Shown: piece by piece, positions 1 to 9,713 of the stretch
Numbering within the stretch: the first letter of the stretch is position 1
Layout: each line of letters opens with the position of its first letter
DNA from: Pseudomonas anuradhapurensis
Lineage (GTDB): Bacteria; Pseudomonadota; Gammaproteobacteria; Pseudomonadales; Pseudomonadaceae
NCBI RefSeq assembly: GCF_014269225.2
Contig: NZ_CP077097.1
Location: 3,607,001-3,671,000 of the forward strand
Length of the DNA: 64,000 nucleotides
Direction: 5' to 3'
Translations under genes and position numbers: made by a program
The notes under the pieces: generated by a model
The model's database searches: none
What the model was told of the DNA's origin: nothing
The model's input: the letters and a program-made list of their open reading frames with translations, nothing else

Positions 1-213
1 GTCCAGCTCAGGCTCCTTGTGGGTTTCCAGCACCCGCGACGGGCCAAGCACTTCGGCATTGCCCTCTTCGTCCGGCAGGTTGGAATAGCTGCGATCCAGA
101 CGGAATTTCAACTTGCCTTTACCGCCGCGCATGCGGCGCCAGCCGTCGAAAAGAATCCCGGCAATGACAATGATGCCGATGACGATCAGCCACTCGCGCA
201 GACCGATTTCCAT
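1..213 (-). CDS. zipA: ZipA, cell division protein (N-terminal part, cut by window edge)
   Basis: Reading leftward from an ATG at 213 gives 71 residues that run off the window. They begin [19 protein letters not shown], a single N-terminal transmembrane anchor, followed by the basic stretch [18 protein letters not shown]. This is the arrangement of ZipA, the inner-membrane protein that tethers FtsZ to the membrane at the division septum. The C-terminal FtsZ-binding domain lies outside the window. The gene follows smc on the same strand, the usual pseudomonad order smc-zipA. The 205 bp between them (214-418) contain hairpins at about 249-268 and 381-408 but no obvious gene. Confidence 0.93.
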   Translation of the reverse strand, partial: MEIGLREWLIVIGIIVIAGILFDGWRRMRGGKGKLKFRLDRSYSNLPDEEGNAEVLGPSRVLETHKEPELD

Positions 214-418
214 GTAATCCCGTGCCTCTATAAAAATATGCTTGAAAACAAAGGGTTCAAAGCCCTTTAACACGTGGCGCCAACTCTATGTTCTGACAGG
301 CGTTTTTACCCACGCAAAAAACGAGTGACATTAAGCTAGCACGACCAAAGACAACTTTACACCGTCTGTCGCACATGGCGGGGGCATTTCGCTTCAGAAT
401 ATGCCCCGTCGCCGCCTA

Positions 419-3400
419 TCAGGCATCGACCATGGCCATGGCCTCCTCCACATCCACCGCTACCAGCCGTGAACAGCCCGGTTCATGCATGGTCACGCCC
501 ATCAGCTGGTCGGCCATCTCCATCGCGATCTTGTTATGGGTGATGTAGATGAACTGCACGCTTTCACTCATTTCCTTGACCAGGCGGGCATAACGCCCGA
601 CGTTGGCATCGTCCAGCGGCGCATCGACCTCGTCGAGCATGCAGAACGGTGCGGGGTTCAACTTGAAGATGGCAAACACCAGCGCCAATGCGGTCAGTGC
701 CTTTTCGCCGCCGGACAGCAGATGGATGGTGCTGTTCTTCTTGCCCGGTGGTCGCGCCATGATCGTTACCCCTGTATCGAGTAGATCTTCGCCCGTCAGT
801 TCCAGATAAGCGCTGCCACCACCGAAAACTTTTGGGAAAAGTGCCTGTAATCCGGCATTTATCTGATCAAAGGTATCCTTGAAGCGGTTGCGGGTTTCTT
901 TGTCGATCTTGCGGATGACGTTTTCCAGGGTCTCCAGCGCCTCGACCAGGTCGGCGTCCTGGGCATCCAGGTAGCGCTTGCGCTCGGACTGCTGCTGGTA
1001 CTCTTCGATGGCCGCCAGGTTGATCGCCCCCAGGCGCTGGATTCGCGCATCGAGCTGCTCCAGCTCCTGTTCAGTGCCTTGCTCGGTGGCGTCGGCCTCG
1101 AGGGTGGCGAGCACGCCTTGCAGGTCGTAACCATCGGCCAGCAACTGTTCCTGCAGGGTCTTGCGCCGCACGTCCAGGCCCTGGCACTCCAGGCGCAACT
1201 GCTCCAGCTGGCCACGCAGCAGCTGCGCTTGCTGCTCGGCCTGGGTGCGGCGCTTCTCCGCGTCGCGCAGCTCACGGTCCGCTTCGTCCATGTGCAGGCG
1301 GGCCAGGCGCATTTCCTCGTCGACGCCCATGCGCTGCTCCAGCAGCGCTTCGAGCTTCAGGCGCAACTCCTCCAGCGGCGCCGCGCCTTCTTCCAGGTTC
1401 AGGCTCAATTGCTCCTGGCGCTCGGTCAGGCGCGCCGCCTGCTGCTCCAGGCGCTCCAGGGCCTGCCGGGTGGAATCGTGCTGGGCGCGCAGCGAGCCCA
1501 GGCGCACGGCCAGCTGGTGGGCGTGGTCCTTGTGCTGGCGAGCCTCCTGGCGCACGCGGTCGAGACTTTCGCGCAGGGTGTCGCGGCGGGCCATCAACTG
1601 CTCGCGCTGCTCGGTGTCCTGGGCCATCAGCTCCAAGGCTTCCTGCAGCAACAGGCGTGCTTCGCCCAGTTGTTCGTGCTCGAGGGCGCGCTGTTCTTCC
1701 AGCTCGGCCAGTTCTTCCTGCAGGCGCCGGCGACGCAGTTCGACCTGCTCGGCGCGCGCGCGGCCGGCCGACAGGCTGGCCTTCAGCTCACCGTGCAGGC
1801 GGTTTTCTTCCTGGGTGCGGCGGCGCAGTTGTTCACGCTGCTCCTCCAGGCCCAGCTGTTGCTCGCGCAGGGCCTGCAACTGCTGCTCCAGTTGTTCGAG
1901 CGCCGCTTCCTGCTGCGCCTGTTCGTGGCCGAGGCGTTCGATTTCCTGGCCGCGCGCCAGCACCCCGCCTCCGGCCTCACCACCACGGCGTATGCGCAGG
2001 AAATGCCGGCCTACCCAATAGCCATCGCGGCTGACCAGGCTCTGGCCTTCACCGAGCGAGGCGCGCTGCGCCAGCGCTTGTGCCAGGTCTTCGACGGGCC
2101 GCACCTGGCCCAGCCAGGGCGCCAGGTCGATACCGCCGGAGACCTTTTCCAGCAAGCTGCCGGGCAGCGAAGGACTGGCGCCGCTGGCCAGCAGCAGACG
2201 CAACTCGCCCTGCTCCAGGCCGGCAAAATCGAGGCGGTTGAAATCGTCCACCAGCACCGCCTGCAAGTCGGCGCCAAGCACCGTTTCCACGGCCAGCTCC
2301 CAGCCCGGCTCCACGCGCAGCCCTTCAGCCAGGCGAGGTTGGTGTTCAAGGCCTTGGCCGTGCAACCAGTCGGCCGCCCCCGCGCCCGGCTCCAGCGCCG
2401 CCTGCTGCAAGGCTTCGAGTGATGCCAGGCGGCCGCCCAGGCGCTGCAGGTCGCCCTGCGCCTGCTGCTGGGCTTGGGTGGACTGGTGCAGTTGCTGGCG
2501 CAGGCCTTCCAGGCGCTCGACCACCTGCTCTTCGGACAACTGCAGCTCTTCGAGCAACATTTCGCTGCTGGCCAACTGCTCGGACAATTCCAGCATGGCG
2601 GCGTCCTGCGGATCGCTGCCCAACTGCTCGCGTTCCTCGCCCAGCTTGCGCTGGCGCTCGGTCAATCGCTCCAGGCTGGCCTCCAGCTGCACCAGGCGCG
2701 CCTGCTGCACTTCGGCCTGGCGGCGCGGCTCGGCGGAGCGGCTGTTGAAGCTGTCCCACTGCTCCTGCCAGCCGTGCATGCCCAGTTCGGCCTCTTCAAG
2801 GGCAGCGGCGGCTTCTTCGGCAGCGGCCAAGGTCATTTCCTGCTCGGGCTCGAGCATGGCCAGCTCTTCGCCCAGGGTCGCCAGCAGGGTGCGGTCGTGG
2901 CCCAGGTGCGATTCGGTCTCCAGGCGCGTGCGCTCGGCTTCCTTGAAATCGTCCTGCAACTGGCGCAGGCGCTGCTGGCCGTGCTGGATGCTCTGCTCGA
3001 CCCGGGCGATATCCCCCGCCACGGAATAGAAGCGGCCCTGCACCTGGTTGAAGCGCTCGGACAATTCGTGATGGCTATCGCGCAGGCGCTCGATAGTGGC
3101 ATCGGCGTTGCGCTGCTCGGCGACCAACGCTTCATGGGACACGTCCTGGTCACCGATCACTGCCTCGCGCTGGCGCACGCGGGCGTCCAGGTCGCGCCAG
3201 CGCAAGGCCGACAGGCGGGCCTTCAGCTGGCGTTCCTGGGCTTTGTACTCGCGGTACTTCTCGGCGGCCTGGGCCTGCCGGTGCAAGCGCTCCAGCTGGC
3301 GTTCCAGCTCTTCGCGCAGGTCGGTCAGGCGCGCCAGGTTCTCCTGGGTGCGGCGGATGCGGTTCTCGGTTTCGCGGCGGCGTTCCTTGTATTTGGAAAT

Positions 3401-3907
3401 GCCGGCCGCTTCCTCGATGAAGTTGCGCAGTTCCTCCGGCTTGGCCTCGATCAGCTTGGAGATCATGCCCTGTTCGATGATCGAGTAACTGCGCGGCCCC
3501 AGGCCGGTACCGAGGAAGATGTCGGTGATGTCGCGGCGCCGGCACTTGGTGCCATTGAGGTAGTAGCTGTTCTGCCCGTCACGGGTGACCTTGCGGCGAA
3601 TCGAGATTTCGGCATAGGCGGCATATTCGCCGACCAGCGTGGTTTCGCTGTTGTCGAACACCAGCTCGATGCTGGCCTGGCTGACCGGCTTGCGGCCACT
3701 GGAGCCGTTGAAGATGACGTCGGTCATCGACTCGCCGCGCAGGTTCTTTGCCGAACTCTCGCCCATCACCCAGCGCACGGCATCGATGATGTTGGACTTG
3801 CCACAGCCGTTGGGGCCGACCACGGCCGCCATGTTGCTGGGGAAATTGACCGTGGTCGGGTCGACGAACGACTTGAACCCGGCCAGGCGAATGCACTTCA
3901 GGCGCAT
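419..3907 (-). CDS. smc: Chromosome partition protein Smc
   Basis: The 1162-residue protein has the full SMC plan. The N-terminal ATPase half carries Walker A GPNGCGKS at residues 31-38. Two long coiled coils rich in L, E, Q and R flank a globular hinge at about 510-660. The C-terminal half carries the ABC signature LLSGGEKAL from 1063 and Walker B FCMLDE at 1088-1093. SMC proteins dimerise at the hinge and organise and segregate the chromosome with ScpA/ScpB. The ATG at 3907 lies 3 nt after the stop of the GntR gene, so the two are probably co-transcribed. Most large open frames on the opposite strand here are shadows of the coiled-coil codon pattern. Confidence 0.97.
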   Translation of the reverse strand: MRLKCIRLAGFKSFVDPTTVNFPSNMAAVVGPNGCGKSNIIDAVRWVMGESSAKNLRGESMTDVIFNGSSGRKPVSQASIELVFDNSETTLVGEYAAYAEISIRRKVTRDGQNSYYLNGTKCRRRDITDIFLGTGLGPRSYSIIEQGMISKLIEAKPEELRNFIEEAAGISKYKERRRETENRIRRTQENLARLTDLREELERQLERLHRQAQAAEKYREYKAQERQLKARLSALRWRDLDARVRQREAVIGDQDVSHEALVAEQRNADATIERLRDSHHELSERFNQVQGRFYSVAGDIARVEQSIQHGQQRLRQLQDDFKEAERTRLETESHLGHDRTLLATLGEELAMLEPEQEMTLAAAEEAAAALEEAELGMHGWQEQWDSFNSRSAEPRRQAEVQQARLVQLEASLERLTERQRKLGEEREQLGSDPQDAAMLELSEQLASSEMLLEELQLSEEQVVERLEGLRQQLHQSTQAQQQAQGDLQRLGGRLASLEALQQAALEPGAGAADWLHGQGLEHQPRLAEGLRVEPGWELAVETVLGADLQAVLVDDFNRLDFAGLEQGELRLLLASGASPSLPGSLLEKVSGGIDLAPWLGQVRPVEDLAQALAQRASLGEGQSLVSRDGYWVGRHFLRIRRGGEAGGGVLARGQEIERLGHEQAQQEAALEQLEQQLQALREQQLGLEEQREQLRRRTQEENRLHGELKASLSAGRARAEQVELRRRRLQEELAELEEQRALEHEQLGEARLLLQEALELMAQDTEQREQLMARRDTLRESLDRVRQEARQHKDHAHQLAVRLGSLRAQHDSTRQALERLEQQAARLTERQEQLSLNLEEGAAPLEELRLKLEALLEQRMGVDEEMRLARLHMDEADRELRDAEKRRTQAEQQAQLLRGQLEQLRLECQGLDVRRKTLQEQLLADGYDLQGVLATLEADATEQGTEQELEQLDARIQRLGAINLAAIEEYQQQSERKRYLDAQDADLVEALETLENVIRKIDKETRNRFKDTFDQINAGLQALFPKVFGGGSAYLELTGEDLLDTGVTIMARPPGKKNSTIHLLSGGEKALTALALVFAIFKLNPAPFCMLDEVDAPLDDANVGRYARLVKEMSESVQFIYITHNKIAMEMADQLMGVTMHEPGCSRLVAVDVEEAMAMVDA

Positions 3908-3910
3908 CGG

Positions 3911-4570
3911 TCAGCCTCGGGCCAGCGCCGCCAGCACCAGTTCGCAGCTGCGCTGGCAGTAGGCGGTCAGCACCTCGCGAATGCGCGGCAGGTCACGGGC
4001 GACCACGGCGTCGAGCAGGCGGGCGAACAGGTCGAGGTAATCGCTCATGCTGGCCTGGCGCTGATCCAGTGCCAGGTAGTAGGCGCGGCTCATGGCCGGC
4101 TGCAGGTTTTCCACGGTTTCCTGCAGGAACGGGTTGTCGGCGAATGGATAGGCCGCGCGCATCACCGCGAAACTGTCGGCGACGAAGGCCTTGATATCAA
4201 GCAGCTGATGAGCACGTTGCAGGCGCTGCTGGATGTCCAGGAACGGGCGCAGGTCGGCATCGGTGCGCCATTTTTGCGCGACCGCATTGCCCAGCAGGAT
4301 GTAGAACTCGCTCATCAGCGCACACAGGCTGCGGACCCCGCGCTCGTCCAGTTCGGTCACGTGGGCACCACGGCGCGGCAGGATCGCCACCAGGTGCCGG
4401 CGTTCGAGGATCAGCAGCGCTTCGCGCACCGAGCCACGGCTGACGTTGAGCGCCTGGGTGACCTTCAACTCCTGGATACGCTCGCCTGGCGCCAGTTCGC
4501 CGCGGATGATGCGTTCGGCCAGGTAATCGGCAATCTGCTCGGAGAGGCTGTCCGGGGCCTTGAACGTCAT
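3911..4570 (-). CDS. GntR family transcriptional regulator, FCD (FadR-like) subfamily
   Basis: The 219-residue protein has an N-terminal winged helix (about 10-75) with the GntR signature SRGSVREALLILERR, then an all-helical FCD-type ligand domain (about 85-215). FCD regulators are usually repressors that release DNA on binding a small carboxylate. It is divergent from xdhA with 268 bp between, so control of xanthine dehydrogenase is plausible. It also lies 3 nt upstream of smc and probably leads that transcript. The effector cannot be read from sequence. No TTGTATACAA site is visible in the xdhA intergenic region, so this is not the preferred candidate for that operator. Confidence 0.88.
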   Translation of the reverse strand: MTFKAPDSLSEQIADYLAERIIRGELAPGERIQELKVTQALNVSRGSVREALLILERRHLVAILPRRGAHVTELDERGVRSLCALMSEFYILLGNAVAQKWRTDADLRPFLDIQQRLQRAHQLLDIKAFVADSFAVMRAAYPFADNPFLQETVENLQPAMSRAYYLALDQRQASMSDYLDLFARLLDAVVARDLPRIREVLTAYCQRSCELVLAALARG

Positions 4571-4747
4571 GGTTGTCCTTCAAAATCAGTGAACTGGGCA
4601 CAAGCAGCGGATTGTAGCGCACTTGCCCGGTAATCGCGCAGAGGGGCCAGGTGGTTTATTTGACCCGCCAGGCAACCCCGCGCCCGGCGCGATCTATGCT
4701 TGGCATATGGGCAATGTGAACCGTTGGGCAGCGACACGCACAATTTC

Positions 4748-4786
4748 CTGACCTTTGAGTCAGAAAATTATTGACCAGCAGGACAG
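4748..4786 (+). promoter_or_regulatory. Two TTGAC-N6-GTCAA-type operator candidates upstream of xdhA
   Basis: CTGACCTTTGAGTCAG (4748-4763) is a near-perfect inverted repeat with 5-bp arms and a 6-bp spacer. TTGACCAGCAGGACAG follows at 4771-4786 with the same geometry. The architecture matches the E. coli RutR consensus TTGACCAnnTGGTCAA. The second box ends 52 bp before the xdhA start. Assignment to the RutR-like regulator at 22712 is inference. Confidence 0.5.
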
Positions 4787-4838
4787 CTCTTGCTTAGAGT
4801 CCGCCCAACAACAATAAAACCATTGCGAGGCCATCCCC

Positions 4839-6293
4839 GTGATCCAGTTTCTCGTCAACCAGGAGCTGCGTAGTGAGCATGCCCTGGACCCGAACATGAC
4901 GGTGCTGCAGTACCTGCGCGAGCACCTGGGCAAACCTGGCACCAAGGAGGGCTGCGCCAGTGGTGACTGCGGCGCCTGCACCGTGGTGGTCGGTGAACTG
5001 ACCCAGGACGACCAGGGCAACGACAGCCTGCGCTACCGCAGCCTCAACTCATGCCTGACGTTCGTATCGTCGCTGCACGGCAAGCAACTGATCAGCGTCG
5101 AAGGGCTCAAGCACCAAGGGCAACTGCACAGCGTGCAACAGGCCATGGCCGATTGCCATGGTTCGCAGTGCGGCTTCTGCACCCCCGGCTTCGTCATGTC
5201 GCTGTTCGCCCTGCAGAAGAACAGCAACGGCCCCGACCTGCACCAGGCCCAGGAAGCCCTGGCCGGCAACCTGTGCCGCTGCACCGGCTACCGGCCGATC
5301 CTGGAAGCCGCCGAGCAGAGCTGCCGGCAACCGTGCCGCGACCAGTTCGATGCCCAGCAGGCCCAGACCATCAGCCGCCTCAAGGCGATTGCACCGACCC
5401 AGACCGGCGAGCTGAACAGCGGCGACAAACGCTGCCTGGTGCCGCTGACCGTGGCCGACCTGGCCGACCTGTACAGCTCGCACCCCGAGGCGCGGCTGCT
5501 GGCCGGCGGTACCGACCTGGCCCTGGAAGTCACCCAGTTCCACAAGACCTTGCCGGTGATGATCTACGTCGGCCACGTGGCCGAACTCAAGCGCATCGAG
5601 AAGACCGCCAGCCACCTGGAAATCGGCGCCGCCACCCCACTCACCGACTGTTACGGCGCGCTCAACGAGGAGTACCCCGACTTCGGCGCCCTGCTGCACC
5701 GCTTCGCCTCGCTGCAGATCCGCAACCAGGGCACCTTGGGTGGCAATATCGGCAACGCTTCGCCGATCGGCGACTCGCCACCCCTGCTGATTGCCCTGGA
5801 TGCGCAGATCGTCCTGCGTCAGGGCGAGCGCCAGCGGGTGATGGCCCTGGAAGACTATTTCATCGACTACCGCATCACTGCCCGCCAGGACAGCGAGTTC
5901 ATCGAGAAGATCATCGTGCCACGCGCCACCCGCGATTGGGCGTTCCGCGCCTACAAGGTATCCAAGCGCCTGGACGACGACATCTCCGCGGTGTGCGGGG
6001 CCTTCAACCTGAGCATCGAAGACGGTGTGGTCAGCGGCGTGCGCATCGCGTTCGGCGGCATGGCGGCCATCCCCAAGCGCGCCCGCGCCTGCGAGGCAGC
6101 GTTGCGCGGCAAGCCGTGGAACCAGGCCACCGTCGAGCGTGCCTGCCAGGCCCTGGCCGAAGACTTCACCCCGCTCAGCGACTTCCGCGCCAGCAAGGAA
6201 TACCGCCTGCTGACCGCGCAGAACCTGCTGCGCAAGTACTTCATCGAACAGCAAACGCCGCACATCGAAACCCGGGTGACCGCTTATGTCTAA
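4839..6293 (+). CDS. xdhA: Xanthine dehydrogenase small subunit (2Fe-2S and FAD domains)
   Basis: The 484-residue subunit carries the electron-transfer modules of bacterial xanthine dehydrogenase. The N-terminal plant-type 2Fe-2S domain has C39, C44 and C47 (GCASGDCGAC) and C72. The second helical 2Fe-2S domain has CGFC at 111-114 and CRC at 146-148. From about residue 190 comes the FAD-binding domain with LLAGGTDLALEV. The enzyme oxidises hypoxanthine and xanthine to urate in the cytoplasm. The start is GTG at 4839 with gcgagg 8 nt upstream, and the N-terminus MIQFLVN is the expected one. It overlaps xdhB by 8 nt, indicating translational coupling. Length is normal. Confidence 0.95.
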   Translation: MIQFLVNQELRSEHALDPNMTVLQYLREHLGKPGTKEGCASGDCGACTVVVGELTQDDQGNDSLRYRSLNSCLTFVSSLHGKQLISVEGLKHQGQLHSVQQAMADCHGSQCGFCTPGFVMSLFALQKNSNGPDLHQAQEALAGNLCRCTGYRPILEAAEQSCRQPCRDQFDAQQAQTISRLKAIAPTQTGELNSGDKRCLVPLTVADLADLYSSHPEARLLAGGTDLALEVTQFHKTLPVMIYVGHVAELKRIEKTASHLEIGAATPLTDCYGALNEEYPDFGALLHRFASLQIRNQGTLGGNIGNASPIGDSPPLLIALDAQIVLRQGERQRVMALEDYFIDYRITARQDSEFIEKIIVPRATRDWAFRAYKVSKRLDDDISAVCGAFNLSIEDGVVSGVRIAFGGMAAIPKRARACEAALRGKPWNQATVERACQALAEDFTPLSDFRASKEYRLLTAQNLLRKYFIEQQTPHIETRVTAYV

Positions 6294-8685
6294 CCATCAC
6301 GTAGCCAAGAGCCAGGCCGAGATGGCCGCACTGTTCAGCCAGGACCTGACCACCGGGGTTGGCCGCAGCGTCAAGCATGACAGCGCCGACAAGCATGTGT
6401 CCGGCGAGGCGGTGTACATCGATGATCGCCTGGAATTCCCCAACCAGTTGCACGTCTACGCGCGCACCTCCGATCGCGCCCATGCGCGCATCCTGCGCAT
6501 CGACACCACGCCCTGCTATGCCTTCGACGGGGTGCGCATCGCCATCACCCACGAAGACATCCCCGGCCTCAAGGACATCGGCCCGGTAGTGGCCGGCGAC
6601 CCGTTGCTGGCCATCGACAAGGTCGAGTACTTCGGCCAGCCGGTGCTCGCCGTGGCCGCGCGCGATCTCGACACCGCACGCCGTGCGGCGATGGCCGCGA
6701 TCGTCGAGTACGAAGACCTGGAGCCGGTGCTGGATGTGGTCGAAGCACTGCGCAACAAGCACTTCGTGCTCGACAGCCACACCCACCAGCGTGGCGACGC
6801 CGCTGCCGCCCTGGCCACCGCCCCGCACCGCCTCCAGGGCACCCTGCACATCGGTGGCCAGGAGCATTTCTACCTGGAAACGCAGATCTCCTCGGTAATG
6901 CCCACCGAAGATGGCGGCATGATCGTCTACTGCTCCACGCAGAACCCTACCGAAGTGCAGAAGCTGGTCGCCGAAGTGCTCGACGTGCCGATGAACAAGG
7001 TGGTGCTGGACATGCGCCGCATGGGTGGCGGTTTTGGCGGCAAGGAAACCCAGGCCGCCAGCCCGGCGTGCCTGTGCGCCGTCATTGCGCGCCTGACCGG
7101 GCAACCGACCAAGATGCGCCTGCCAAGGGTCGAGGACATGACCATGACCGGCAAGCGCCACCCCTTCTATGTCGAGTACGACGTGGGCTTCGATGACGAT
7201 GGCCGCCTGCATGGCATCAACCTCGACCTGGCCGGCAACTGCGGGTACTCACCGGACCTGTCCGGCTCGATCGTCGACCGCGCCATGTTCCACTCCGACA
7301 ACGCCTACTACCTGGGCGATGCCACCGTACACGGCCACCGCTGCAAGACCAACACCGCGTCCAACACCGCCTACCGCGGCTTTGGCGGCCCGCAGGGGAT
7401 GGTCGCCATCGAGCAGGTGATGGACCACATCGCCCGGCACCTGGGCCGCGACCCGCTGGCGGTGCGCAAGGCCAACTACTACGGCAAGCGCGAGCGCAAC
7501 GTCACCCACTACTACCAGACCGTCGAGCACAACATGCTCGAGGAAATGACCGCCGAACTGGAAGCCAGCAGCGACTATGCCGAGCGCCGCGAATCGATAC
7601 GCCGCTTCAATGCCAACAGCCCGGTGCTGAAAAAGGGCCTGGCGCTGACCCCGGTGAAGTTCGGCATCTCGTTCACCGCCACCTTCCTCAACCAGGCCGG
7701 TGCGCTGATCCACATCTATACCGACGGCAGCATCCACCTCAACCATGGCGGCACCGAGATGGGCCAGGGCCTGAACACCAAGGTGGCCCAGGTGGTGGCG
7801 CAGGTGTTCCAGGTCGATTTCAGCCGCATCCAGATCACTGCCACAAACACCGACAAGGTGCCCAACACCTCGCCGACCGCCGCCTCCAGTGGCGCCGACC
7901 TGAACGGCAAGGCTGCGCAGAATGCCGCCGAAATCCTCAAGCAGCGCCTGACCGAGTTCGCCGCGCGGCACTACCAGGTAACCGAGGAAGACGTCGAGTT
8001 CCGTAACGGCCATGTGCGCGTGCGCGACCAGATCGTCAGCTTCGAGCAACTGGTGCAGCAGGCCTACTTCGCCCAGGTGTCGCTGTCCAGCACTGGCTTC
8101 TACCGCACACCGAAGATCTACTACGACCGCAACCAGGCGCGTGGCCGGCCGTTCTACTACTTCGCCTTCGGCGCCGCCTGCGTCGAGGTGATCGTCGACA
8201 CCCTGACCGGCGAGTACAAGATGCTGCGCGCCGACATCCTGCATGACGTGGGCGCTTCGTTGAACCCGGCCATCGACATTGGCCAGGTGGAAGGCGGCTT
8301 CATCCAGGGCATGGGCTGGCTGACCAGCGAAGAACTGGTGTGGAACGCCAAGGGCAAGCTGGTGACCAATGGCCCGGCCAGCTACAAGATCCCCGCCGTG
8401 GCCGACATGCCGCTGGACCTGCGGGTGAAGCTGGTGGAAAACCGCAAGAACCCGGAGGACACCGTGTTCCACTCCAAGGCCGTGGGCGAACCACCGTTCA
8501 TGCTCGGCATCGCGGCCTGGTGCGCGATCAAGGACGCCGTGGCCAGCATCGCCGACTACCGCGTGCAGCCCGCCATCGATGCGCCGGCGACGCCGGAGCG
8601 GGTGTTGTGGGGTTGCGAGCAGATGCGCAAGGCGGTGGCTGCGGCGCAACCTGCCGAGCCGGAACTGGAAAGCGTCCCGCAGTAA
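6286..8685 (+). CDS. xdhB: Xanthine dehydrogenase large (molybdopterin) subunit
   Basis: The 799-residue catalytic subunit belongs to the xanthine oxidase family. Molybdopterin-contact motifs GQEHFYLET (191-199) and MGGGFGGKE (around 246-254) are present. The C-terminal GEPPFMLGIA carries E735, the position of the catalytic base glutamate in this family. It binds the Mo cofactor and substrate, and XdhA passes electrons to the acceptor. The ATG at 6286 overlaps the end of xdhA. A REP pair and then the maturation factor xdhC follow. There is no sign of truncation. Confidence 0.96.
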   Translation: MSNHHVAKSQAEMAALFSQDLTTGVGRSVKHDSADKHVSGEAVYIDDRLEFPNQLHVYARTSDRAHARILRIDTTPCYAFDGVRIAITHEDIPGLKDIGPVVAGDPLLAIDKVEYFGQPVLAVAARDLDTARRAAMAAIVEYEDLEPVLDVVEALRNKHFVLDSHTHQRGDAAAALATAPHRLQGTLHIGGQEHFYLETQISSVMPTEDGGMIVYCSTQNPTEVQKLVAEVLDVPMNKVVLDMRRMGGGFGGKETQAASPACLCAVIARLTGQPTKMRLPRVEDMTMTGKRHPFYVEYDVGFDDDGRLHGINLDLAGNCGYSPDLSGSIVDRAMFHSDNAYYLGDATVHGHRCKTNTASNTAYRGFGGPQGMVAIEQVMDHIARHLGRDPLAVRKANYYGKRERNVTHYYQTVEHNMLEEMTAELEASSDYAERRESIRRFNANSPVLKKGLALTPVKFGISFTATFLNQAGALIHIYTDGSIHLNHGGTEMGQGLNTKVAQVVAQVFQVDFSRIQITATNTDKVPNTSPTAASSGADLNGKAAQNAAEILKQRLTEFAARHYQVTEEDVEFRNGHVRVRDQIVSFEQLVQQAYFAQVSLSSTGFYRTPKIYYDRNQARGRPFYYFAFGAACVEVIVDTLTGEYKMLRADILHDVGASLNPAIDIGQVEGGFIQGMGWLTSEELVWNAKGKLVTNGPASYKIPAVADMPLDLRVKLVENRKNPEDTVFHSKAVGEPPFMLGIAAWCAIKDAVASIADYRVQPAIDAPATPERVLWGCEQMRKAVAAAQPAEPELESVPQ

Positions 8686-8705
8686 CGCCGCCGGCCCGCT
8701 TTTTT

Positions 8706-8820
8706 TGTAGGAGCGGCCTTGTGTCGCGAAAGGGCCGCGCAGCGGCCCCAAAATTCGAACAGCAACATGGCTTTCTGGGGCTGCTGCGCAGCCCTTTCGC
8801 GACACAAGGCCGCTCCTACA
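8706..8820. repeat. REP pair (BIME) between xdhB and xdhC
   Basis: Two inverted copies of a Pseudomonas REP unit face each other. The first starts tgtaggagcggccttgtgtc at 8706; the second ends gacacaaggccgctcctaca at 8820. Each unit also has an internal GGGCCGC/GCGGCCC-type hairpin. The same unit recurs at 13526, 27826 and 30770. It probably acts as a 3'-end or mRNA-stability structure inside the xdh transcript. Confidence 0.9.
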
Positions 8821-8857
8821 CAAAGCGGACCGCGTTGCCCTGGAGAGGATCTGCATC

Positions 8858-9703
8858 ATGCACCAATGGATCAACGCCCTCGCCGACCACCAATCCCGTG
8901 GCGAAGCCTGCGTGCTGGTCACCATCATCGAGGAGCGCGGCTCGACCCCGCGCAACGCTGGCTCGAAAATGGTCGTCAGCGCCACCGGCCTGTTCGACAC
9001 CATCGGCGGTGGCCACCTGGAATACAAGGCGCTGCACATCGCCCGGCAGATGCTCGAGGAGCAGCGCAGCACCCCGCACCTGGAGCGCTTCAGCCTCGGC
9101 GCCAGCCTGGGCCAGTGCTGCGGCGGCGTCACCGTGCTGCTGTTCGAGCCCATGGCCGCCGTGCAGGCGCAAATCGCCGTGTTCGGCGCGGGCCATGTCG
9201 GCCGCGCTCTGGTACCCTTGCTCGCCGCGCTGCCCTGCCGGGTGCGCTGGATCGATTCGCGCGAGCAGGAATTCCCGGCCCTGGTGCCCGACGGGGTAAC
9301 CAAGGTGGTCAGCGAGGAACCGGTCGACGAAGTCGCCAGCCTGCCAGCGGGCTGCTACTGCATCGTCATGACCCACAACCACCAGCTCGACCTGGAGCTG
9401 AGCGCCGCCATCCTCAAGCGCAACGACTTCACCTGGTTCGGCCTGATCGGCTCGAAGACCAAGCGGGTCAAGTTCGAACACCGCCTGCGCGAGCGCGGCT
9501 ACGACGAGGCCGTGCTGGCACGCATGCGTTGCCCGATGGGCCTGGCCGAGGTCAAGGGCAAGCTGCCCATCGAAATCGCCGTGTCCATCGCCGCCGAGAT
9601 CATCGCCACCTACAACGCCTGCTTCGGCCAGCACGACGCTGCGGCCAATGCCGGCCCCATTGCCCAGTTGCTGCCATCCTCCCGGCGCAGCCAAACCCTT
9701 TGA
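8858..9703 (+). CDS. xdhC: Xanthine dehydrogenase accessory protein XdhC
   Basis: The 281-residue protein matches XdhC, the chaperone that binds and sulfurates molybdenum cofactor before insertion into XdhB. The N-terminal XdhC/CoxI motif (VTIIEERGSTPRNAGSKMVV) is followed by GGGHLEY and SLGASLGQCCGG with the conserved Cys pair. A C-terminal Rossmann fold begins at VFGAGHVGRAL. The ATG at 8858 has ggagagg 9 nt upstream. guaD starts 10 nt after the stop, consistent with an xdhABC-guaD operon. Confidence 0.95.
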   Translation: MHQWINALADHQSRGEACVLVTIIEERGSTPRNAGSKMVVSATGLFDTIGGGHLEYKALHIARQMLEEQRSTPHLERFSLGASLGQCCGGVTVLLFEPMAAVQAQIAVFGAGHVGRALVPLLAALPCRVRWIDSREQEFPALVPDGVTKVVSEEPVDEVASLPAGCYCIVMTHNHQLDLELSAAILKRNDFTWFGLIGSKTKRVKFEHRLRERGYDEAVLARMRCPMGLAEVKGKLPIEIAVSIAAEIIATYNACFGQHDAAANAGPIAQLLPSSRRSQTL

Positions 9704-9713
9704 CGAGAATGTT

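Noticed and set aside
1079..4633. Long open frames (up to 719 residues) on the plus strand opposite smc and the GntR gene
   Set aside because: They are Gln/Ala/Leu/Arg-rich shadows of the smc coiled-coil codons in high-GC DNA, with no motifs or ribosome-binding sites.
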